Below are positions 19,628 to 32,070 of a stretch of DNA of 64,000 nt, in pieces. The notes under the pieces are model-generated. The model searched no databases, was not told the DNA's origin, and worked only from the letters and a program-made list of their open reading frames with translations. The stretch is from positions 62,001 to 126,000 of the forward strand of contig NBIV01000206.1 of NCBI GenBank assembly GCA_003194525.1, read 5' to 3'. The DNA comes from Gracilariopsis chorda. Its lineage: Eukaryota > Rhodophyta > Florideophyceae > Gracilariales > Gracilariaceae. A program made the translations under genes and the position numbers. Numbering within the stretch: the first letter of the stretch is position 1; every line of letters begins with the position of its first letter.

Positions 19628-20374
19628 TTATCTTACTTCCTCATCAAAAGCCGTTTCGTACTCGTTACCATGGATATATAGTCCACGGGCTACTGCAGCT
19701 TCTCTATAAGTTGAGTAGGATTTGCTCCCAACACGTTTCGGATCATGAAAGGAGCTTAATGCAGAGTTCATGAGCAATATTCGAAGAGCGAAGAGTTCGG
19801 GATTGGCGGGAGAAGCAAATCTAGTTCGAGTCACAGTTCGATCATTTTCGGATCGCTGCACTACGTACATTCGCGGACTTCCTCCATCCCGATTGGAGTC
19901 AGACTCTGGTAAAGAGCGAGGTAGCGTATCGTATACACTTACAGTCTCGTAGTATGTCATGTAGTACAAGTCCATGTACCGTGAGGGTCTTCTTAAATAT
20001 ATTTCCAGCAGGGAAGACTTCAGACCTCTAGGCAATCTTACGTTTCGAATCAAAACCTGTCGCACTCCACGGAGATGTATGTCAAGTGCCTGTAAAGTTG
20101 GATTGATGCGAAAATGCCTGAACTCAAAGAAGTTCCATGCAGCTTCAACCGCCCCCACCACTCTCGCTCTCATGTACGCCCTGATCTCATTTTGAAGCAT
20201 GTCGCTCTTTGCACGTGATTGGCTTTCCGTTCGACTTGATACAACCAAATCCTGTTCTTTGGCACTCTTGGAAGCATACTTCATCAGGTATGCAACGGCG
20301 CTGCCACCTTGGGTTCTTTCAACATTGATGTGAGCCTCGTACTTCGTTGCGAGATCAGGATTATACGGAACCAC
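19628..20374 (-). pseudogene. Helitron Rep region, Tyr/Lys motif part
   Basis: VPYNPDLATKYEAHINVE and YLMKYASK correspond to the Helitron block VPYNP...KYNAHINVE and the KY-x-x-K catalytic-tyrosine motif. The frame is followed in phase by TAA (19628-19630) and then by HATPAELRYLVV of the helicase frame, so Rep and helicase were one polyprotein. Confidence 0.8.
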
Positions 20375-20395
20375 TCTAAAATCTTCTGTCCTTCT

Positions 20396-20782
20396 TCATA
20401 GGTAGGTCACTCGATTTTTGTACTTATTTATCGTTGTTTCGGCCACAATTTCTTGTTGATCATACCCAAATCTGCACCTCCCGTCAGAGATACGACCACG
20501 GCAATGTGGAGATTGTCTGTGCATATTGAATTTCTTCACCAATTTTCGGAGTTCCTGTTCTTCAGTCGAGTCACCCCGAGGCACTTCCGCTTTGATCAAA
20601 CTGTCAATGATCTCAGGATCTTCAATTACGCCCACCTCCAACAAAAGAAGAATGTGATGATATGGAGTATTTCTCTCCTGGAACTCACGTTTGGTGGCAA
20701 TCCCAATGCATCTCAAGCCAAAGAGCTCTTCTGAATTATTCTGTAGATCCTTCATGATTGAATTGGCATACTGGTTGTACAC
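20396..20782 (-). pseudogene. Helitron Rep, HUH motif part
   Basis: Contains REFQERNTPYHHILLLLE, DPEIIDSLIKAEVP and the Cys/His block CRGRISDGRCRFGY. The HUH motif, normally P-H-x-H-I-L, reads P-Y-H-H-I-L, so the first metal-binding His is Tyr. TGA at 20396-20398 separates it in frame from the next Rep block. Confidence 0.8.
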
Positions 20783-20852
20783 TCTTGCAATAAGATCTGG
20801 CCTATCAAAACGACGGCATCTGTCTCCCTGTGGAAAAAAATGCTCCGGTGTT

Positions 20853-21209
20853 TTAGTTGTCCATACTAAGCCTTTTCATCTCTTGCCGCCATACGTTCAT
20901 TGTGACTGTAACGAAAAGCGTAGGGGAGCCCAGTCGAGCGACCATTGCTTGCACACCCAGTCGTTTTTGTCTCCAGTGCGCCGGAGAGGTTTTGTGATTA
21001 CCGGGAAGGAAGAGTTTACCGGGAGGGCCAGGTTCATCTGTTTCGGTATGAGTTCCAGCCTGCAGCTCCCGTTCTTCAATTATTCTCATCTGTTCTGCTT
21101 CCAAGTAACGAAGTCTTAATTCTTCAATGTTTATGCTAGTACGAAGCAACCATTGCTGAAGAAGAGTACCAGAGTTCAGCAGCACATTATCGGTGTACGG
21201 TCTTCGCAT
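20853..21209 (-). pseudogene. Helitron_like_N domain
   Basis: GKLFLPGNHKTSPAHWRQK and LGSPTLFVTVTMN match the Helitron pattern G-x-x-F-LP-S-x-x-GSPR and G-x-P-x-LF-x-T-x-T-x-N. The preceding TLLQQWLLR region is also typical. It lies between two frame breaks. Confidence 0.75.
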
Positions 21210-21242
21210 AGAGTGTTCTGCCCATACTAGGCTCCTTTCGTC

Positions 21243-22601
21243 TCAGTTGTTCGCATCCCTTGATGAAATATATGTTGCTGTATCATAAGGGGCGTGAATA
21301 TCACCGTAAGGGTAGAGCAGTAAAAAAGCCCCTTTCTCAACGTCTATTGAATCAGGCTTCAAACTCTTGTACTTGACAACTCGAGGTCGAATATTTACGT
21401 TTGACAAGTGATGGGATTCTCTTCCCCCTACCAGCGGGGTAACTGGGGCTTTCGAACTGAACAGTCCAATTGGCTCTACGACCAAAGCTCTCATTGCAAG
21501 AGGTCTGCCTTGGTTGTCTTCTGGTAACGATCCTCACCAGACCTCACCTCGATTTGGGCTTCATGGGCACCTTGATAATTCCAGACAACTATTCCTTCCT
21601 AAACAGCGTCTGAAGAGATGTGCAGAGTAGACTCTTCCTCGTTTGATCTACTCCGAACACTTTAGTCTGGGCTGAAAAAACTTTTATATCTCTTTCGGAC
21701 AATATCGGGTCTTGGTTGTAAGAGATCTTATACCATTCGAACCAAGTATCGAATATTCGGGCTAGACACAATTCTTCTCGTGAAAGAAGAATAATAATCC
21801 CGTGAATTAAGACTGGGAGGACCTGCAGACCACAAATATGTGTAGCGCACGTCCTGGTCTGGAACAGAAAGAGACAAATTGCCTGAAGTCGGAGATATGA
21901 CGGAACTCCACCCCGAACTTACTTCATATCCATGAATGTGACAACGGGTGCAAATAACCCATTGATGTGTGTTGATAGCGTTTGAAAAGAACGTAAGCGA
22001 TATATGTCTTGAAGTTGAGAGTTGATTTGCACTCGTCCGAAAGACATTTCAAGCGATCTGGAGCTCTTGTATGCACAGCATGTTCCTTCCATCTCCGCAC
22101 CAAGCATAACTGCGCCAAAATAGTTGCACATACGAATACGAAGCACCCACCCCGAATCTTAGAGAGGAAATCGAGTTGCTCGATGGCCGTTTGAACCGCA
22201 CGTTCTATAAAACGCTGGAAGTGTGCCAGTGATTGGTCGGTACTCCAGATATGAAGAGCTCGGACGTGCGAGACCTTGAGTAATATTTTCTGCCCTGGCA
22301 CCGCAGACATACTTTGCTCCATAGTGAATGCTTTGAAGAGGTCTCCCGGCGAACTGCATAACCATCCTATCTCGTTCCTGATGAATGCCGGAAGAATGAA
22401 AGGAGTTATAGTAAATCTCTTCAGGGTTATGACGTTCCATAAATTTTGGGGAAGCTCAGTTCTAGTTCCTAACTCCAACTGCGCAAGCTCATCGGTTATG
22501 TCTCGATGATGCACGGGCTGTATATTCAATCTTGGACGACTGCCTGCTCCTGACCGGCGTCCATCACGTCGTGATGGCGGGCGATGCAATGAAGAACTCA
22601 T
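21243..22601 (-). pseudogene. Helitron N-terminal zinc-finger region
   Basis: Starts MSSSLHRPPSRRDGRRSGAG at 22601 and continues to a Cys cluster in which CNYFGAVMLGAEMEGTCC replaces the usual C-x-x-CGA...E...CC. It is followed by a GKV-like segment at 22.0 kb and a further block at 21.24-21.49 kb (DVEKGAFLLLYPYGDI). Frames shift at least twice. Confidence 0.6.
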
Positions 22602-22774
22602 GTCAGACTGCCGGAACTGGAGATAGATTGAGAGATTTTGTGATCGTTTTTAAATGGAACATATACCGTCTTTGCTCCTTAAGTAGAGAAGTGGTGGTGC
22701 AAAATAGTTTTCCGCATGGTATATACGTATAACTATTGTATTCATTGCCTCAAGATGTTCCTGACAATAGCAGT

Positions 22775-23150
22775 ACATTGATGTTTACATACGCAGTACT
22801 TTACTAATTACATATGCATTGCATTCTTATTCAGTATTCGTTTCAGACGTCAATGCATATCGAGTACGAATTTACCTACGTATGCACCGTATAGTTAATT
22901 ACCATTCTTGTTAAAGCATTCTACGTTTGTAGAACTGTGTGAATTACGTATGCACCACATAGATTAACAATATTTTTTTGAGAAGGGTATACGTCTACAG
23001 TACTATGTAGCCTACGTATGCATTATGTAAACTATAACTATTCTGGTTAGAGTGGTATACGTTTGCAGTACTGCGAAGCCTAATTATGCACTCCGTAGAT
23101 TACAACTATTTTTGTTAGATGGGTATACGTAGGTTGTACTGCACATTATT
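22775..23150. repeat. 68-bp tandem repeat (minisatellite, about five units)
   Basis: The core [AC][CG]TATGCA recurs at 22810, 22878, 22946, 23014 and 23082, exactly 68 bp apart. Each unit also carries a GGGTATACGT-[CT]-TACAGTACT-like block and an AACTAT block. Units differ by roughly a quarter of positions. AT-rich, no coding capacity. Confidence 0.85.
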
Positions 23151-25771
23151 TATTTTGTTGTTTGAATAGGATACGTTTCTATTTTAAATATTGTCTGATG
23201 TACTGAAAATACTGTTTTGGAGCTGGAATGTTCTCTAAAGTGCACAGGAAACTCTTTTCCATGCATCCACCTACAAGTTATTTCACTCTACTTCTTCGTT
23301 TCATCTATCGTCTAAAACTATGGCTGATATGTTTCAAAGAGAGGTTTGCTACCTACAACTATGCCGTTTGCGCGACCGTAAGGATGCTATTCTATCGCGC
23401 TGGTGCACAGAATTAGAAAAATTGTGCATAATGCAGGGAGCCATGAAGCACATTGATGTGCACCGTAGCAATGTCAATTGGTTTTTTTGGAAGAGATTTT
23501 GTGCTCCGTTCGCCCAAAATTGACACCGACTACACGGGATTGGAATACTACCGCTGATTGGACGCAGCAAGTATTTGCGTGTTCGTTGGCTGTCAGAGAT
23601 ATCCATGTGTGAGACGGGTTCGACGGGGGTGATAGAAGTTGAGGCTGTCGAGAGTGACAGATCTGACACGTGCTCCACTGATTCGCGCCAGTAAGGCAAA
23701 TCGTTTGACTGCCATTGGCTCCTCGTTTCGATGGAAATAAATGGGTTTTTATTGATTTATTCTAAAGGATCAACTTGCTCGTCGTCAGAGCAATCCTTCG
23801 GTAGGGTAGATCTGGGAAATCCACTCGAACCATAATTTGATTTTTTATTTGCAGATCTAATGCATTTCTGGCCAAGTTGTCTACCAGATCATTCCAAATA
23901 AATCCATAATGACTAACCCATAATGACTTGGGACCTGAAGCAATCTACATACAAACGTTGCTAATATCGTAGAGAATACTAGAAACCCGCTGCACAGAGA
24001 ATGGCTGATTACGCACAGCCCCTCCAAAATTTCAACGACCCTTTTTGACTCATATACTAGCCTTATGTGTGGCATGCAGCCATTTCTAATCCTTGTGGGT
24101 ACGTTTTTCATGGCGCAAAATAGATTGCCTTTGTCTCAGCAAAATCAAACATGTTCTTACTCTGGCTGTTGCAATTCCGACTTCTCGAGTCATGAATCCT
24201 TTCCACTAAACTGCTAAAGCACTTTCTCTACCCCTGAAATCTTCATCATCCTCCACTTCAATGTATGTCCTTCAGCGTCCCGTATTCCTTCTCCATTTTC
24301 ACTTATCTCGTTAGCCATTACATATCCATCATCATACGGAATGACGACATCCGGTTGTCGTTTCTTTCTTTCATGAAATATGCAAAGTGTGGCCTAATGT
24401 TTTCAAAAGCTTTTAGGATAGCTGACAGGTTCCTTACACCCTCCTTCATCCTGTGGTGCAAAACTGCTCAAGCGGATATGAAAACGAGAGGTGTCCAAAT
24501 CCTTTCCTCTGTAAAGCGTAGACTCGGCGATAGAGAGCTCCGATATCATGGGCACTAGCCGAGTGTAACTTCAGGCGATCGCATGTTGACTTGCGGACGC
24601 AGCGAGATTGCAAGTGAACGAATTTTTATCCACAAACGGTAGATTCCGAAGAAAAGGGGGGCCAGATGGCGTACAGAAATGGAACTTATCCTGACCTGAA
24701 GAGGTGGAAAAAGGGGGGAAAACAAGTCAAACCTTAGACACTGGGACAATCGCAACCTCTAGGACAGAGTAGAGAAATATCCTGAGAAAGAAGAACAGAA
24801 ATACACAAACAATAAATAACACCGTTGGCATGGGCTCAGTCTTCAGAAAGCCAGGTCGGGTACTCCAGCCGAAAGCAACACGGATGCTCAGAGAATTTAT
24901 GTAATGGTCGCGTCTTTGCAACATTGAGTAAAACGAAACCGGGTTCAGTTTTCTTCCTGGGGGCGATGGTGAAGCCATCGCTTAACTGGGATCACTGCTA
25001 GACACAAGTCTTGAAAATGACTAATAATTACACAACAATTTCGGCACACACGCCCAGTCAAGCTATACACGTGTGTGTGACTCTATGGCTCCGAAGGCAA
25101 TCTGCCAAAGCAGTGGCTTCTCCTAAACGTATTCCACTACATCCACACTCCCAGAAAGACCACCGATCATGCATCTATGATATCCCATACGGACAACCAA
25201 CGATATCCAGGATATCTCTCACGTCGCATCCCAGGTCATGCCACTCATGCACTTGAATCAAATATGACTGTTCGGTACCAGCTCTATATGAGTCGAGTCC
25301 TTCCTTCATGCCGAAGAGCCCATTGCATTACAGCTCTTCGTTACTCAATGCTAGGACCAACTTTGTTTGAGCGGCAAAAAAACACGAAGAGGTGCATAAT
25401 TACGTAATCCAGGGTCAACGATCACCAAATCTCCTGATCCTTCACGCACTAATGAGTTGCAACTCATTACCATCGATACAACATCTCTCGCCCTTAGCGA
25501 TTCATACATCCATCGAATGAACCAACCTAACAAACCGGGAGATCCTAGCAATGGTTATTCCACTAATCAGCGAAGCAGACCTTTGCAGCACCAACTCACA
25601 GCTACAGCTCGGCTGTTCGTTCCGGTACAACCCCGGTTCCACACTACGTCTCTTAGGACGTCAGCCTGGGCGCATCCGGGTACTACGAGATCTTCTGACC
25701 CGATGCAACAGAAATCTCTCACTGCAACCGATGAAATCAACTGGAAAGCAGCTCCAGCACCTACGGTTGAA
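23151..25771. other. no recognisable gene
   Basis: Only short ORFs on both strands, none with a motif I know. A plus-strand frame at 25457-25825 is open for 122 codons but low in complexity. 25.0-25.8 kb could be the decayed 3' end of Gypsy C (integrase core missing). Confidence 0.4.
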
Positions 25772-26035
25772 CTATGCTACGAAAGGTGGCCCGTATACGT
25801 AACCCCAGTAGAAATGTCGACATAACGTCGTGTAGAGCCTCCTTTCACCAGGGTGAGCAGCTAACTTCGACAAATGCGAGAGATGTAATTCTCTCGATTG
25901 GAGGGCATAGAGAACCAAGATGTGTAGCGAAGAATAAACAGTTCTTACCAAGGAGCCTTGAGAGTCCACTCCAAAAGGATTGTTAGCGCCTCCATTGAGT
26001 TGGGTACGAATCTTCGTAAAAAACTGGGTCACCAT
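25772..26035 (-). pseudogene. Gypsy C integrase zinc-finger fragment
   Basis: HPGERRLYTTLCRHFYW is the second half of the H2C2 integrase zinc finger (H-x3-G...T...FYW). The sequence breaks off before the catalytic core. Confidence 0.65.
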
Positions 26036-26653
26036 ATTGTTCGCAGATCATCTCTTCGCAGTTGATCGGTGTGAACGATCCGGTATCCGGTTCGTTACCG
26101 TCAGCAAGTAGCAGACCATCAACAATATCATCCGAAACCAGATCAGAGTTTGAACTCTTTTCGAGAGCAAAACAAGGGATATCATCGCCATTGACGGGTA
26201 AGGTTTCCGCTTCCGTTCCTAGACGGGATAGGACATCATTCTGGGCATTTGGAGAACCCTTCTTATAGTCTACCTCGTAATCGAACCCAGCCAGGCGCAG
26301 TCTCTAACGCATCAGGCGGCCCGAAGGCTCCGTGACGGTCATTAATCAACGCAAAGCGGAATGGCCCGTATTAATGGTGAAGTGCGTACCCATAAGATAT
26401 GGTCTGAGTGTTTGAATAGGCCATACCAAGGCGAGGCATTCTTTTTCCGAGACTGACTAATACCATTCGTGGCTGTTTAGTGTTCTACACCAAAAACCGA
26501 TTGGTTTCCGTTCCCCATCGGGTTTCGTCTCGAATATCGCACAAAACATTTGGTAGTCACTCACGTCTGTATCCACGATATAAAGTAACCCAACCTTAGG
26601 CAACGATAATATCGGTGCAGAGGTGACATTCGTCTTAAGAGAGATGAAAGCTT

Positions 26654-27466
26654 CTACCTGTGCAGGGTTAAGGAGCCCATTTTTAACGGCTGTCTTCTTC
26701 TGAGAAGATCATTGAGTGGTCCCACAATCTTTGCGAAGCTTGGATTGAACCGTCTATACACGTTACATAACCCTAGAAAAGAGCGAAGTTCGGTTTGGGT
26801 TGTCAGTTGCTTGGCCTCTTTCAGAGATTTGACCCGAGTTTCCTGAATCAGAAAGCGCTCAAAGCGTGTGACGTGGCCCAGGTACGTAACCAAATCCGTA
26901 AAGAATTCGCATTTCCTTAGCTTGAGGTTACTTCAGCATCACGCAACGTATTCTTGATTCTATGAACGTGTTCTAAATGACCATCTAAGTTGTTGAAGAA
27001 GATTATGATATCTCCAGGGTAGACGAGACATAGTCGCCATTTGAAGCGGGCTAGGAGGATATCCAATGCACGCTGGAAAGTAGCGGGACCCACATTGCAT
27101 ACGCTTCAAGCGGTACAAACCTGAATGGCAGACGAAAGCAGTCTTATCAAGGTCTTCCGGCCGTACTGGTACTTGCCAGTATCCCCGGTTTGCGGCCAAT
27201 GTGGAAAACACAGTTGCCTCCCCAAGAGAGTCAATGTACTCGTCCATTCGCGGTACGGAGTACACGTCTTTCACGGTGGCTGCGTTAAGGCGACGGTTGT
27301 CGATGCAAAAATGCCACATCCCATCGGGTTGCGGACCTGGTAGTACTGGAGATGCCCACGGTGATTGAGCTGGCTCTATCACGCCTTCGCGGAGCATTCT
27401 ATCCACATCAAACAGTTCCCCCTCACTTGCCTTGGGGCTTGATCTAAAGGGGTGTTGAGAAATCAA
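26654..27466 (-). pseudogene. Gypsy C reverse transcriptase
   Basis: Fingers and palm SPWASPVLPGPQPDG, FCIDNRRLNAAT, RGYWQVPVRPEDLDKTAF. A frameshift after GLYRLKRM leads to a frame with ALDILLARFKWRLCLVY. The active site reads YPGD instead of YLDD. The thumb follows at 26.65-26.9 kb with RSFLGLCNVYRRFNPSFAK. Confidence 0.8.
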
Positions 27467-27647
27467 ATCGGCTTTGTGTCTGGTAACAAGTCAATCCGGT
27501 GTTCCTTGGCCAAAACCTCCCCGATGGTTTTATCCCACATTGATTTGAACTCTCACAACACATTTCACAAATTCTCGCGGTGTGAATCCGGGACATGTCC
27601 TAGATCCAGATCTTCTAATTCCTTTACAGTGTCAAAATTTTCGTAAC

Positions 27648-28616
27648 TCATAGGAACGCCTTCCTTTCCGAATACTTCGTGCTGAACGACTCCCCAGAAC
27701 AGTGGGAACACACCCCCTGCTTAGCATGAGACGTATCGTTTGGTTCTTGAATTAATCTGAGTACATCGGCTGCGCACATCTTCGTAGGGATTAAAGCCGT
27801 TGGATGTGGTAGTACAGTACCATATACTTGGTTCTTCGTCAGAGACTGAGGCGTCTTGCCAAAGTTGGCTATCAAGACCTGAAAGGCGTTTTCATTTGAA
27901 ATCTAAGCGACACCGTTAACCAGCGCCCATTGATACTTCTAGTACAATGAGGTGAGCGGTTGAACAACACTCAATTCTCTTGGGGCGGCACTTAGTGATA
28001 CCCAGGCCTGTGATTTGGGCGGTATAGGTATTTGCCGTCGGAGACGTAGCTTGGGCGACTCTTTTGGAGGTGACGAATCCTGGAAGGGGGCCGGAAGCGG
28101 AACCAGCTTGGATGAGGCACGCCGCAACGTACGACGAACTATCGGAATTATGGAACAATCTTCTAGTTCATATTCTCGGGCATGCGGACGAATTGACTTT
28201 ACGAAGCGGTCGCAGAAGTCACATCCCAAGCTGAAGGGGGCCGCATGCGTCTTACAGACGATGAAATCAAGCTGCATCGAACATTTATCAATTCTGATCA
28301 TCAGAGGAACCGTACTAGCCGTCCTTAACGGGTTGTTTTTGGTATCAGCAACGTCCATGACGGGTCCTTGTCAGCCAGGACAACGCACTTCAGAGGGTAA
28401 GAGAGATTCGACAATGAAATGGAAGCCAGCACCTGTATCTAAAATAAACAGATGACGCACCATATACTGGGCGGAAAGGCTACCGTCAGCGAAAAACTTG
28501 TAGTTTGGCTGGGCCATTACCATGACTCTATCCGGGGACAGATGATTCCTACACAGTATCCACGGGCGACGTAACTCACCGAGGTGAGCTGCGTTCACAT
28601 ATGCAGTGGTCAACAA
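27648..28616 (-). pseudogene. Gypsy C protease and linker to RT
   Basis: Active site FILDTGAGFHFI at 28.47 kb and a distal retropepsin strand MIRIDKCSMQLDFIVCKT followed by SLGCDFCDRFV in a second frame. The linker before RT contains PKSQAWV and a second open piece at 27.65-27.87 kb. Confidence 0.7.
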
Positions 28617-28711
28617 CTTCCTTGAAAGTATTTTGACCAGAAAATGAGGCTTTGACGCCTCGCGCGCCGATGACCTCGACTCAGGCGCCTCTCTTAAAGA
28701 GACTCCCCCAC

Positions 28712-29853
28712 TCAGCTTTCTTGAGCGGCATCTGTCTTCACGGGAACAACATTCTGCGGCATAAGAAAGACCTGCGGAGACGGTTGCTGAGAAATAGAAC
28801 CATCCACTGGAGCGATATGACTCGCAGAAGCGGTTGCCGGGGAGGAACCAGTATTAGGTACCGCAACAGATTTGACTGGTCTAAACTTACGAAGAAACTC
28901 GGTCTTCGCACGTAAGTACGAAGTGACAAGTTCTGATTTCTGTTCTTCCGGGGCCGGGATTTCATAGTTAATAACCACTTTGGGCATCTCCCTCAGATTC
29001 ATAATACACTGTGAGGCCGTGTGTCCATGGTCGTAAAAAAGGTAACAGATCAACTTTTGGAGTTTCCCGATGTTTCGGTTGTCTTGAAACCTCGCCGCCG
29101 ACGCGTGCGTATCTATCCAACAAGGTCTCTGGTACCGACTTCCGTCAGCATACGAAACATGTGGGCTGCAAAAGCGGTGGCGATCTGCATACAGCAATAG
29201 ACTATCCAGTTCCACCGAGGGTTCTGTCGTAGACGGGAGCTCCGTTGTGGGTTTGGAAACCAGATCATACGGATTGAGATATACATTATCAACCTCACGT
29301 CGAGAGTACTCCTGGGGCAGTAATGAAAATTATGAACGGATGAACTCCATGTTTAGGGCCTGGGATCTGACTCGGCTTCCGGAGCGGGCGCGTAAGGCAT
29401 CTCCTTCCACCTTCGTGTACGGCACCAACTCTAAGTAGGTAATTTCGTCCTGTCTTCTCGATTTTGGGCTAGAAGAGTGCGAATACTCAGATCTAATCCG
29501 TCGATGTACATCGTACAACGCTCGCTAGCGGAATAAACATTGCCACATCGGTGAAAGGCCTTGTTCAGTCTAATTGAGTATTCGGTCTCCGTTTCCTTCG
29601 GGCGTTGCTTAGTATAGCGCAGGGACAGGATGGCTTCCTGAATTGCGGTTTCTGTCGCATAAGAGCGTAGCAAATACTGAACAGCTTCGGGCCAACAGGT
29701 GACCCCTCCCTCAGAGGGGCAAGACGAACCTTTTACAGATTTGAATTGATATTCTGCAATTCTACGTAGAACGTACGGTAGAGCAATGTAAGCTTGTCCT
29801 TCACTCATGCTGAGGATGTTTGCCTCCACTCCAAAGCGTGAAAGAAAATCCAA
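28712..29853 (-). pseudogene. Gypsy C gag (capsid and nucleocapsid)
   Basis: Retrotrans_gag-type capsid at 29.43-29.85 kb with AVQYLLRSYATETAIQEAI, LRYTKQRPKETETEYSIRL and MYIDGLDLSIRTLL. The nucleocapsid part at 28.7-29.2 kb has one zinc knuckle CYLFYDHGHTASQC in which the second Cys is Phe. The two parts are in different frames. Confidence 0.75.
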
Positions 29854-30066
29854 AACGAGAGTCGGATCATCTGTAGTGAATTTCTGGTTGCAAAAAAAAC
29901 AAAGCCATCCACTCGATGCGGTCTTTTACTTTTCCGGTTCTAAGGGGTGTAGAATCCAATTAGAATTCTGTCAAACGGTAATACTGGTACGATAAAGCTT
30001 CCTGCAAAAGGGGTTAGTAGGTTTCAGTTCCTTCAAACTGGAGTGCTCCCTTCTCTTCTGACGAGC

Positions 30067-30804
30067 TCAAATCTCACCATGAGTGGCTGCCGAACGACGC
30101 AAATGCGATAAACAAGCACGAAAATAACCGTCAGCAGACGAGTCAGAAGAAGGGGATTCCGCAGAGCAGTTAGAGTTCACCGATGACCGGGACGAGTCCG
30201 AGTCATATTCGTCGTCATTCAGCTTTCTGGGGCGGTTCTTCGTGCGAGCACCATCACCATGACGATGCAAAACCACAGCTGGTGTGTCTGCGAGGTTTTC
30301 ATCAGCTCTGATGCTATTTTCAGACGTCTCAAGACGGGACAGAACTCGTTTAAACTTCGAGTCAACGTCCCTCACTATATCTGGTTAACCTCTCAAAACC
30401 TCCAAAAATGAATTACCAGCAGTCCGTAAAGTACGTAGATCTTCAGAGACACCTCAAACAAGATCAGCATCAATCCTCATACAGAGTTCATAAACCTCAT
30501 TGGTGAGAGGAGAGTGAGAACTTTCAATAATCGAGATCTGGGCTTGAAGGTTCTGCACTTTTGCCTCCATCTCGACAAACAGTGCGTCTTTCTCTGCAGC
30601 GACGGGCACCGACCTCCTAAACGGGGCATCCAACGAACCAGAAACTGGGAATTGGGACGACTTAGTCGATGGTTTCCTGCTTCCACATCTGCGGTTACCA
30701 CCATTTGAGCCTTTGAGAACTGACTGCGAGCGCAGGGTCAAATCAACACTAATTTTTTGCGGCTTGGGCTGGCCGGAACAACAGGATCCATTTCCAGGAC
30801 CCAT
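30067..30804 (-). pseudogene. Gypsy C gag N-terminal region
   Basis: Starts MGPGNGSCCSGQPKPQKIS at 30804, includes a short coiled-coil-like stretch (EMEAKVQNLQAQISIIES) and a Ser/Asp-rich linker at 30.07-30.37 kb. No catalytic motif. Assigned by position upstream of the capsid. Confidence 0.5.
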
Positions 30805-32070
30805 TGGTGGACACTGAAACTTAGATGGAACAGAAAACTATCAGAAACAGCCAAAACAGGTAATGTGGAATTAGCGACCTTTACTCATAAGAGGTACCAC
30901 GCAATCACTTGAGGAAGAACACACCCGAAAAATCGATGATCCTCAACAACACAGCTGGTCACAACACAATTCTAAACTTCAACGTGTAGTTTGGAAACCC
31001 ATTAGCCCATCTGGTAAACCAAGAACAAAATTACACTTTGCTGGTATTCTTGGTCAGGAGACCAGTTTGTGGTACAATGCACCAGGGCAGGAGCTGGCAC
31101 ACAAGGGTGTTCGATGTCCTCCTCTATAAGGTAGCGAAGCGATAAAACCACCTTTGGTGAGCAAATGAAGCCGGTTGTAAAGCCGGGACTCACCGTCACG
31201 ACGGGCATACAGGTTTAAGAACCAAGAATACTGAGAAGTCGGAAGCGGGAAAATGTGGCGACACACGAGTGGTGGGCGTTGGGCAAGGGCGGCACGGTAT
31301 CTACAAGAGTGGAGCGGTAGTGAACAAGGCAATGGTAATCACCAGTAATAACCGTACAGTGGTACCTGTGTACGGGGGAAAGCAGCAACAACCGCAGTAC
31401 AAGCGCACACAAAAATAAACACAATAGTGGTAAGAATGTGTTGAAAACTCGACGTGGTGGTTAAGGAGTCCTGCACTAGATAACGTCTCTCCGGACGGAG
31501 GAAAACACTCACCAAGGGTTTTGAGTCAGAGCCGACACTTTGTTGCCGCGTTTACTTCAACCGGGGCGACTGGAGCTCACACACATAAGTAGTGGTGGTC
31601 AGCGCCCTGACAGTACAGTGAAATTACCTAATAATATCTCTAATCGAGTGTCTAATACTACACACGTGTGGCACCTGCAAGCAATGCTGCGCACTACTCC
31701 TGCATCCCCAATTGGGGCCCTTCCAACGGAAACTGAGTACCAGTGCATTACTCATACTTCAAAGTAGGGAGGTGAGCATCGCCAAAGCGGGATATGAAAC
31801 CAAGTAGTGCTGATACCGCTGAAAGCGTTGCACTTCACCTTTAACCTACACGCGTCTACGCAGCATGGGAGTGAGGGAAAGGGAGCAGAGGTTTTGTTCC
31901 AGGTGATCACCACTAAGCGACGTTCTGTCGGTTTATGAGAAGCAGGAGTAGAAACCCACCGTCCAGTTTGCTGAGACTTCGCGTGGTTCTCGGCACCGTA
32001 TGCAGTAAGGATGTGCAGCAAGAACCTACGAAGACGGCGATAAGAGTAAGCGCACTGGATAACTACGAAG
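30805..32070. other. probable leader and LTR of Gypsy C
   Basis: Non-coding, with GC-rich patches (31.06-31.4 kb). By position it should contain the 5' LTR of Gypsy C, but no second copy is present to prove it. Confidence 0.35.

Larger units (their letters stand above)
17690..22604 (-). mobile_element. Helitron, decayed autonomous copy
   Basis: Minus-strand Rep/helicase polyprotein in the canonical order: N-terminal zinc-finger region (22.6-21.9 kb), Helitron_like_N (21.2-20.85), HUH Rep region (20.8-19.6), then Pif1-type helicase (19.6-17.8). The low-coordinate end carries a GC-rich hairpin at 17691-17735 next to AT-rich DNA, as expected for a Helitron 3' end. The final CTRR could not be verified. 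The outer limits are approximate. Confidence 0.8.
25772..30804 (-). mobile_element. Gypsy C: Ty3/gypsy element, decayed
   Basis: Minus-strand order gag (30.8-28.7 kb), protease (28.6-27.9), RT (27.5-26.65), RNase H remnant (26.6-26.1) and the integrase zinc finger (26.0-25.8). No LTR pair could be matched. The 5' flank at 30.8-32.0 kb is likely leader and LTR. The integrase core is missing. Gypsy E at 61-64 kb belongs to the same group. Confidence 0.8.

Noticed and set aside
25457-25825. 122-codon plus-strand ORF
   Set aside because: No recognisable domain. Overlaps another open frame of similar quality, and lies where the decayed 3' part of Gypsy C is expected.
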